This document shows positions 14,958 to 19,242 of a DNA stretch of 19,242 bases, in pieces. The notes under the pieces were generated by a model. That model saw only the letters and a program-made list of their open reading frames with translations, had not been told where the DNA came from and searched no databases. Every line of letters begins with the position of its first letter. Position 1 is the stretch's first letter. Source of the DNA: CAZYBG01 sp964645155 (GTDB lineage Bacteria; Pseudomonadota; Alphaproteobacteria; Rhodobacterales; Rhodobacteraceae); contig CAZYBG010000060.1 in assembly GCA_964645155.1 (NCBI GenBank), forward strand, positions 1-19,242, read 5' to 3'. The translations under genes were made by a program, and so were the position numbers.

Positions 14958-15484
14958 CAGACCTGATCCCGGCCTGGGTCAACGGCATCCTGACCCCGGT
15001 CGACAAGCTGGACGTGCACCGCCGCGGTCTCCGCCACAAGGCGGTATCGGTCTTCGTCATGGACGGCGAAAGCGTACTGATCCAGCAGCGCGCGATGGCC
15101 AAGTACCACACGCCCGGCCTCTGGGCGAACACCTGCTGCACCCACCCCGCCTGGGGCGAAAGCCCGGCCGACTGCGCCGTCAGGCGGCTGCGCGAGGAGC
15201 TTGGGCTGACCGGCCTCTTCCCCGCCTTCCGCGACCGGGTCGAATACCGCGCCGAGGTCGGCGGCGGGATGGTAGAGCACGAGGTGGTCGACATCTTCCT
15301 CGCGGTCGTCGACCACCGGATCGAGGTCCGCCCGAACCCCGCCGAGGTGATGGCGGTCGACTGGGTCGGCTTCTACGACCTGACCGACGAGGTCGCCCGC
15401 CGCCCCGAGCGCTTCACGCCCTGGCTGAGGATCTACCTCGACGAGCACAAGGACCGCATCTTCGGCACGCTGGTCAGGGCCTGA
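14954..15484 (+). CDS. idi: Isopentenyl-diphosphate delta-isomerase, type I
   Basis: The 176-residue Nudix-fold enzyme interconverts isopentenyl and dimethylallyl diphosphate, supplying the tail for bacteriochlorophyll and carotenoids. The catalytic cysteine lies in WANTCCTHPAWGES (Cys62 by alignment to the E. coli enzyme). The catalytic glutamate lies in MVEHEVVDIF (Glu110), and the Nudix-like helix is CAVRRLREELG (74-84). His22 and His28 in VHRRGLRH are candidate metal ligands. The ending RFTPWLRIYLDEHKDRIFG is as in R. capsulatus, where idi also lies in the photosynthesis cluster. The start overlaps the bchP stop (ATGA). This is the last plus-strand gene of the cluster; hslU converges from the right with 60 nt between the stops and no clear terminator. 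Confidence 0.96.
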   Translation: MTDLIPAWVNGILTPVDKLDVHRRGLRHKAVSVFVMDGESVLIQQRAMAKYHTPGLWANTCCTHPAWGESPADCAVRRLREELGLTGLFPAFRDRVEYRAEVGGGMVEHEVVDIFLAVVDHRIEVRPNPAEVMAVDWVGFYDLTDEVARRPERFTPWLRIYLDEHKDRIFGTLVRA

Positions 15485-15544
15485 GGCCGCCTGCCGCCGC
15501 CACGCCGATCCGTCCGTGCCGTCTCCTGCGGCCCGGCGCACCCG

Positions 15545-16843
15545 CTACAGCACGTACCGGCTCAGATCCGCGCTCCGCGCCAGCTCGCCGACATTCGCCT
15601 CGACGAAGCCCGCATCCACCCGCACCGTCTCGCCGCCGCGGTCGGGGGCGGCGAAGGACAGTTCCTCGAAGACCCGCTCCATCACCGTGTAGAGCCGCCG
15701 CGCGCCGATGTTCTCGACGCTGCCGTTGACCTCGGCCGCGATCCGGGCCAGCGCGGCGATGCCGTCCTCGGTGAAGTCGACCGCCACCCCCTCGGTCGCC
15801 ATCAGGGCGGCGTACTGCCGGGTCAGCGCATTGTCCGTCTCGGTCAGGATGCGCACGAAGTCGGCCTCGGTCAGGGCCCGGAGCTCCACCCGGATCGGCA
15901 GCCGCCCCTGCAGTTCCGGGAGCAGGTCCGAGGGCTTGGCGATGTGGAACGCGCCGGAGGCGATGAAGAGGATGTGGTCGGTCTTGACCGGGCCGTACTT
16001 GGTCGAGACCGTCGTGCCCTCGATCAGCGGCAGCAGATCGCGCTGCACGCCCTCGCGGCTCACGTCGGCGCCGCGGGTCTCGGCGCGGGCGGCCACCTTG
16101 TCGATCTCGTCGAGAAAGACGATGCCGTTCTCCTGCACCGCCTCCAGCGCCGCGGCCTTCACCGCCTCGTCGTCAAGGAGCTTGTCGGCCTCCTCGGCGA
16201 TCAGCACCTCGTAGCTTTCGGCCACCCGCATCCGCCGCCTCACCCGGCGCCCGCCGAACGCCTTGAAGAGATCGCCTAGGTTCATCATCCCGCCCATCTG
16301 CGCCCCGCCCGGCAGGTCGAGCATCGGCATCTGCGGCGTCTCCGACACCTCGACCTCGATCTCGGTGTCGTCGAGCTCGCCGCGGCGCAGCTTCTGGCGG
16401 AACATTTCGCGCGTCTGCGGCCGGGCGCCATCGCCGGCCAGCGCCTCGATCACCCGGGTCTCGGCGGCGTCGTGGGCGCGGGCCTTCACGTCCTCGCGCA
16501 TCCGTTCGCGGGTCTCGACCATGGCGGCGTCCATCAGGTCGCGGATGATCGAATCGACGTCCCGGCCGACATAGCCGACCTCGGTGAACTTCGTCGCCTC
16601 GACCTTGAGGAACGGCGCGCGGGCCAGCTTGGCCAGCCGCCGCGAAATCTCGGTCTTGCCGACGCCGGTCGGCCCGATCATCAGGATGTTCTTGGGGTAG
16701 ACCTCGTCGCGGATGTCGTCGGCAAGCTGCTTCCTGCGCCAGCGGTTCCGCAGCGCCACCGCGACGGCGCGCTTGGCCTCGGCCTGGCCAATGATGAAGC
16801 GGTCGAGCTCGGAGACGATCTCGCGGGGGGTGAGGGTGGTCAT
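15545..16843 (-). CDS. hslU: HslU (ClpY), ATPase subunit of the HslVU protease
   Basis: The 432-residue AAA+ unfoldase forms hexamers on HslV and feeds substrates to it. Walker A GPTGVGKT (57-64), pore loop GYVG (90-93), Walker B IVFLDEIDK (241-249), and the C-terminal SRYVL that activates HslV by inserting between its subunits are all visible. The intermediate domain (about 110-230) includes a Met/Gly-rich stretch PGGAQMGGMMNLGD. ATG 16841-16843 starts MTTLTPREIVSELDRFIIGQ, the standard N-terminus, with a GGGAAGG ribosome site; the longer frame to 17149 overlaps hslV and is not real. It lies 85 nt after hslV, in the same operon. It is a housekeeping gene marking the outer flank of the photosynthesis cluster. 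Confidence 0.97.
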   Translation of the reverse strand: MTTLTPREIVSELDRFIIGQAEAKRAVAVALRNRWRRKQLADDIRDEVYPKNILMIGPTGVGKTEISRRLAKLARAPFLKVEATKFTEVGYVGRDVDSIIRDLMDAAMVETRERMREDVKARAHDAAETRVIEALAGDGARPQTREMFRQKLRRGELDDTEIEVEVSETPQMPMLDLPGGAQMGGMMNLGDLFKAFGGRRVRRRMRVAESYEVLIAEEADKLLDDEAVKAAALEAVQENGIVFLDEIDKVAARAETRGADVSREGVQRDLLPLIEGTTVSTKYGPVKTDHILFIASGAFHIAKPSDLLPELQGRLPIRVELRALTEADFVRILTETDNALTRQYAALMATEGVAVDFTEDGIAALARIAAEVNGSVENIGARRLYTVMERVFEELSFAAPDRGGETVRVDAGFVEANVGELARSADLSRYVL

Positions 16844-16895
16844 GGGGCGCGCCTTCCCGAACGCTGCGTTGCCGCGACAGCTATGCACGATGCCG

Positions 16896-16927
16896 GGGCG
16901 GCGCAACCGGCTCGCGCGGCGCCGCCC
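16896..16927 (-). repeat. Inverted repeat between hslV and hslU
   Basis: Arms of 9 bp (16896-16904 and 16919-16927, GGGCGGCGC/GCGCCGCCC) enclose 14 nt immediately after the hslV stop. The hairpin would be very stable but lacks a T-tract, so it may stabilise the hslV message or partly attenuate hslU. HslV and HslU are both needed in comparable amounts, so complete termination is not expected. Confidence 0.45.
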
Positions 16928-16928
16928 G

Positions 16929-17495
16929 CTAACCCGGCGACCCGCCCGAGATCCGCTCGACCACCAGATTGCCATTCGTGTAGACGCAGATGTCGGCCGC
17001 GATCGCCATCGCCTTCCGCGCGATCTCCTCGGCCGGCAGCGGCCCGTCGACCAGCGCCCGCGCGGCGGCCAGCGCATACATCCCGCCCGAGCCGATGGCG
17101 GCGACGCCGTGTTCGGGCTCGAGGACATCGCCCGCCCCGGTGACGACATAGAGCGCGGCGCCGTCGGTCACGATCAGCATCGCTTCAAGCTTCTGCAGGA
17201 ACTTGTCGGTGCGCCAGTCCTTCGCCAGATCGACGGCGGCGCGCTGCAACTGCCCCGGCGCCGCCTCGAGCTTCTTCTCCAGCCGCTCGAGCAGCGTGAA
17301 GGCGTCGGCGGTCGAGCCGGCGAACCCCGCCACCACCTCGTGCCCGCCGGGGCTGAGCCTGCGCACCTTGCGCGCGGTGCCCTTGATCACCGTCTGCCCC
17401 AGGCTGACCTGCCCGTCCCCCGCGACCACGACCTCGCCGCCCTTTCGGACACCGAGGATCGTCGTGCCGTGCCAGCCGGGGAATGCGTCGGTCAT
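16929..17495 (-). CDS. hslV: HslV (ClpQ), peptidase subunit of the HslVU protease
   Basis: The 188-residue proteasome-type threonine peptidase has a short propeptide, MTDAFPGWHG, followed by the expected catalytic Thr11 in GTTILG. The conserved VVVAGDGQVSLGQTVIKGTA and FAGSTADAFTLLERLE segments follow. The ending ADICVYTNGNLVVERI is typical of the family. I chose ATG 17493-17495, because a strong GGAGGG ribosome site stands 4-5 nt upstream. ATG 17505-17507 would add only MEGF, with its codons forming that ribosome site. It precedes hslU, as usual in proteobacteria, and follows the antiporter gene by about 50 nt. Confidence 0.96.
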   Translation of the reverse strand: MTDAFPGWHGTTILGVRKGGEVVVAGDGQVSLGQTVIKGTARKVRRLSPGGHEVVAGFAGSTADAFTLLERLEKKLEAAPGQLQRAAVDLAKDWRTDKFLQKLEAMLIVTDGAALYVVTGAGDVLEPEHGVAAIGSGGMYALAAARALVDGPLPAEEIARKAMAIAADICVYTNGNLVVERISGGSPG

Positions 17496-17520
17496 GAAGC
17501 CCTCCATCTGCGACGGAGCT

Positions 17521-17560
17521 AGGCCTTCGCGGCCGCCGTGGCAAGCTCAGCCGAAGGCCT
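17521..17560 (-). repeat. Inverted repeat at the antiporter 3' end / hslV leader
   Basis: AGGCCTTCG (17521-17529) and CGAAGGCCT (17552-17560) are perfect 9-bp arms around a 22-nt loop spanning the antiporter stop codon. No T-run follows in the minus direction. It may reduce read-through into hslV or protect the upstream message; the function is inferred. Confidence 0.4.
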
Positions 17561-18575
17561 GGACAGCGACGGCGCCGCCATAGACGGCGATCAGCGCCAT
17601 GCTCTCCCAGCCGATGCCGCCGGGCCCGCGGGCCTGGCGCGCGATCAGCCCGGCGAGCAGGATGCCCGTCATCACGAGGCCGGTCGCCAGCCAGAACACG
17701 TCGTCGTCGCCGATCGCATGGTAGAGCGAGCCATCGCGATAGGCGATGTCCGAGAGGCTGAGGAACAGGACGTCGAACACGTTGCCGCCGATGATCCCGC
17801 CGACGGCCAGCTGCAGCGCCCCCCGTCGGACGGCGGCGATCGTCGTGACCAGTTCGGGCAGCGAAGTCGCCACCGCCGTGAGGAGCGCGCCGACAAGGCT
17901 TGCCGAGAGGGCGAAGCGCGCGATGAATTCCGTCGCCACCCGGCCGAGAACCCAGCCCGCGGCGCCCAGCACCAGCATCAGGACGCCGAAGCGCAGGAGC
18001 GGGCCAACCGGGCTCGCCTCCGCTTCCCCCTTGCTCGCGGGCTCATCGGCCCGCGTCTGGCAGGTCTCCACCGCCCGCCACATCGGCCGCTTGCGGATGG
18101 CGGCCGTGGCATAGAGTCCCGAGCCGTAGACGACGAGAAGGACAAGCGAGACCGGGTGCAGGCCGAAGAGGCTCACCTCGGGCCCGACGATCGCCAGCAT
18201 CGGCAGGCTGAGCAGGACGATGAGCAACGCGCCCTGAAACAGGTTCGCGGGCTCGGCAGCGGCGTGCTCGAGGTTGACCCGGCGGAGAAGCATGTCGGCG
18301 AACGCCAGGAACACCGTCTGTGCGGCGATGCCGCCGACGGCGTTCGAGAAGGCGAGCGAGACGTCGCCCGAAAGCGCCGCCGTCACCGAGACAGCCGTGC
18401 CCGAGAGCGAGGTCGCGGCCCCGAGTATCGCCCCGCCGACCACCGCCTCGCCGAGACCGGTCCGGTCGGCGATCTGGTAGGCGAGGCCGGTCATGCGGAT
18501 GCCGCCCGCGAAGATCAGTGCCGTCGCGACGAGGAAAAGCCCGATCAGGGCCGGAGTGGATAAGGCGGCGAACAT
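17547..18575 (-). CDS. Sodium/calcium exchanger-family (CaCA) membrane protein
   Basis: The 342-residue protein has about ten membrane segments in two halves joined by a polar loop (about 160-190, RKRPMWRAVETCQTRADEPA). The second half carries a canonical alpha repeat with TSLPEL (237-242, Glu241) and GGIIGGNVFD (259-268). In the first half the equivalent place reads TSLSGT (55-60), so the usual ion-binding Glu is Gly59, while SNAVGG (77-82) keeps the Asn. The ion transported therefore cannot be predicted; Na+/Ca2+ or another cation exchange is only family-level knowledge. ATG 18573-18575 has a GAGGGG ribosome site close by. The gene lies upstream of hslV on the same strand and has no evident link to photosynthesis. 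Confidence 0.85.
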   Translation of the reverse strand: MFAALSTPALIGLFLVATALIFAGGIRMTGLAYQIADRTGLGEAVVGGAILGAATSLSGTAVSVTAALSGDVSLAFSNAVGGIAAQTVFLAFADMLLRRVNLEHAAAEPANLFQGALLIVLLSLPMLAIVGPEVSLFGLHPVSLVLLVVYGSGLYATAAIRKRPMWRAVETCQTRADEPASKGEAEASPVGPLLRFGVLMLVLGAAGWVLGRVATEFIARFALSASLVGALLTAVATSLPELVTTIAAVRRGALQLAVGGIIGGNVFDVLFLSLSDIAYRDGSLYHAIGDDDVFWLATGLVMTGILLAGLIARQARGPGGIGWESMALIAVYGGAVAVQAFG

Positions 18576-18830
18576 CGCCCCTCAACGCCCGGCGGGGTGG
18601 CGCGCGTTCCCGCTGCTCGTTCGGGACGCGGGATTGCCGGGCCGAAGCAGCCACGGCCGGGCCTCAAGGCCCGTCGCCGGCCGATCGGGCGGGACGAAAG
18701 GCGCGGACCTCCGCGCCGGCCAGTCCGATCGCCGTCTGCCCCCGGGCGCCCGCGGCCGTTGCCCGCCACGGATTGCCCGACCGGCCGGGGATGGGTTAGT
18801 CGGGCATATGGTCTCGCGCTGCCGCCCAGA
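18576..18830. other. Divergent intergenic region between the antiporter and a kinase-like gene
   Basis: These 255 nt should contain the promoters of both flanking genes, but I see no convincing -35/-10 pair. A short perfect hairpin CGGGCC-TCAA-GGCCCG lies at 18658-18673. No PpsR-type palindrome was found. Confidence 0.4.
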
Positions 18831-19242
18831 ATGATCGGCCCGCTCCTCTCCCGCTTCGGGCGCCCGGCCGGGGCGCGGCGCTGGTTCCGCGATCTGGTGG
18901 CCGCGCGGCCGGGGCAGCCGCCGCTGGTCGTGCGCCGGCTGCTGGGCGCGAGGGCGAACCGCCAGGTCTTCGAGGTCGACCGCGGCGGCACCCGCGCGGT
19001 GCTGAAGCGGTTCCTCGACGCCGACGCGGCGGACCGGGTCGGTCGCCTTGCCGAGGAACTCGCCCTGATGTCGGCCGCCATGGCCGAGGGCCCCTTCCGG
19101 CTCGTCCGCTGCCTTGAAGCAGACCCCGCGCGCGGCTACGCGATCCTCACCTTCGCCCCGGGCGAGCGGCTCGACCGTGCCGCAGCGGCGGCCGGGCCGG
19201 ACGCGCGCGCCCGCCTCGTCGCGGGCGCGGCGGGCTGGCTCG
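18831..19242 (+). CDS. Kinase-like phosphotransferase of the APH/choline-kinase fold (5' part; runs off the right edge)
   Basis: The first 137 codons are visible. The sequence looks like the N-terminal lobe of an aminoglycoside phosphotransferase/choline-kinase-type enzyme. A glycine-loop-like GARANRQVFEVDRGG (about 40-54) is followed by the strand AVLKRF, whose Lys would contact ATP, a helix with EELALM as candidate salt-bridge Glu, and a hinge-like YAILTFAPGERLD (about 103-115). The catalytic Brenner motif HxDxxxxN would lie beyond the window, so substrate and function cannot be given. ATG 18831 has no clear ribosome site, and the true start might be slightly different. It is transcribed away from the antiporter. 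The assignment is by overall pattern and is tentative. Confidence 0.6.
   Translation, partial: MIGPLLSRFGRPAGARRWFRDLVAARPGQPPLVVRRLLGARANRQVFEVDRGGTRAVLKRFLDADAADRVGRLAEELALMSAAMAEGPFRLVRCLEADPARGYAILTFAPGERLDRAAAAAGPDARARLVAGAAGWL

Noticed and set aside
18808..18834. Eight-codon ORF overlapping the start of the kinase-like gene, considered as a leader peptide
   Set aside because: No ribosome site and nothing distinctive in the encoded residues; such short frames are expected by chance.

Overview
The window is the regulatory and bacteriochlorophyll-reductase arm of a photosynthesis gene cluster from a GC-rich alphaproteobacterium, most likely a Rhodobacterales member (Rhodobacter/Rhodovulum/Roseobacter-type phototroph). 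The gene order, the PpaA-PpsR regulator pair, PpsR operator palindromes and the high-GC codon use support this. I cannot assign a genus, or decide between an anaerobic purple bacterium and an aerobic anoxygenic phototroph, from this window alone.

Left block, minus strand (1-8875): the operon bchF-bchN-bchB-bchH-bchL-bchM-lhaA, transcribed right to left and running off the left edge inside lhaA. It encodes 3-vinyl hydration (BchF), the dark-operative protochlorophyllide reductase (BchL, BchN, BchB), the porphyrin-binding subunit of Mg-chelatase (BchH), the Mg-protoporphyrin methyltransferase (BchM) and an LH1 assembly factor (LhaA). Junctions are tight or overlapping except for 64 nt between bchN and bchB. 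A 10-N gap interrupts bchL; conserved BchL sequence implies about 20 nt are really missing there, so bchL is probably intact and the apparent frame break is an assembly artefact.

Central control region (8876-11587): a divergent intergenic region carries one PpsR-type TGT-N12-ACA palindrome on the bchF side and a near-perfect one on the ppaA side. Both contain TTGACA -35-like hexamers. Rightward follow ppaA/aerR (cobalamin-binding antirepressor) and ppsR/crtJ (redox-sensing PAS/Fis-type repressor), so the repressor, its antagonist and target operators lie together.

Right block, plus strand (11588-15484): bchG-bch2-bchP-idi, almost all joined by 4-nt ATGA overlaps. Chlorophyll synthase attaches the isoprenoid tail, BchP reduces geranylgeranyl to phytyl, Idi balances the isoprenoid precursors, and Bch2 is a PucC-family membrane protein. 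Two tandem TGT-N12-ACA palindromes straddle the bchG start codon, which also lies in the loop of a perfect 7-bp dyad. This is the most unusual local feature of the window.

Right flank (15545-19242): the photosynthesis cluster ends at idi. Convergent to it are hslU and hslV (ATP-dependent HslVU protease) preceded by a sodium/calcium-exchanger-family membrane protein with an unusual first alpha repeat. A divergent, truncated APH/choline-kinase-like phosphotransferase gene occupies the right edge. No tRNA, rRNA, insertion sequence or CRISPR array was seen. I found no wholly new system: the gene content is classical, and the points of interest are regulatory and local.
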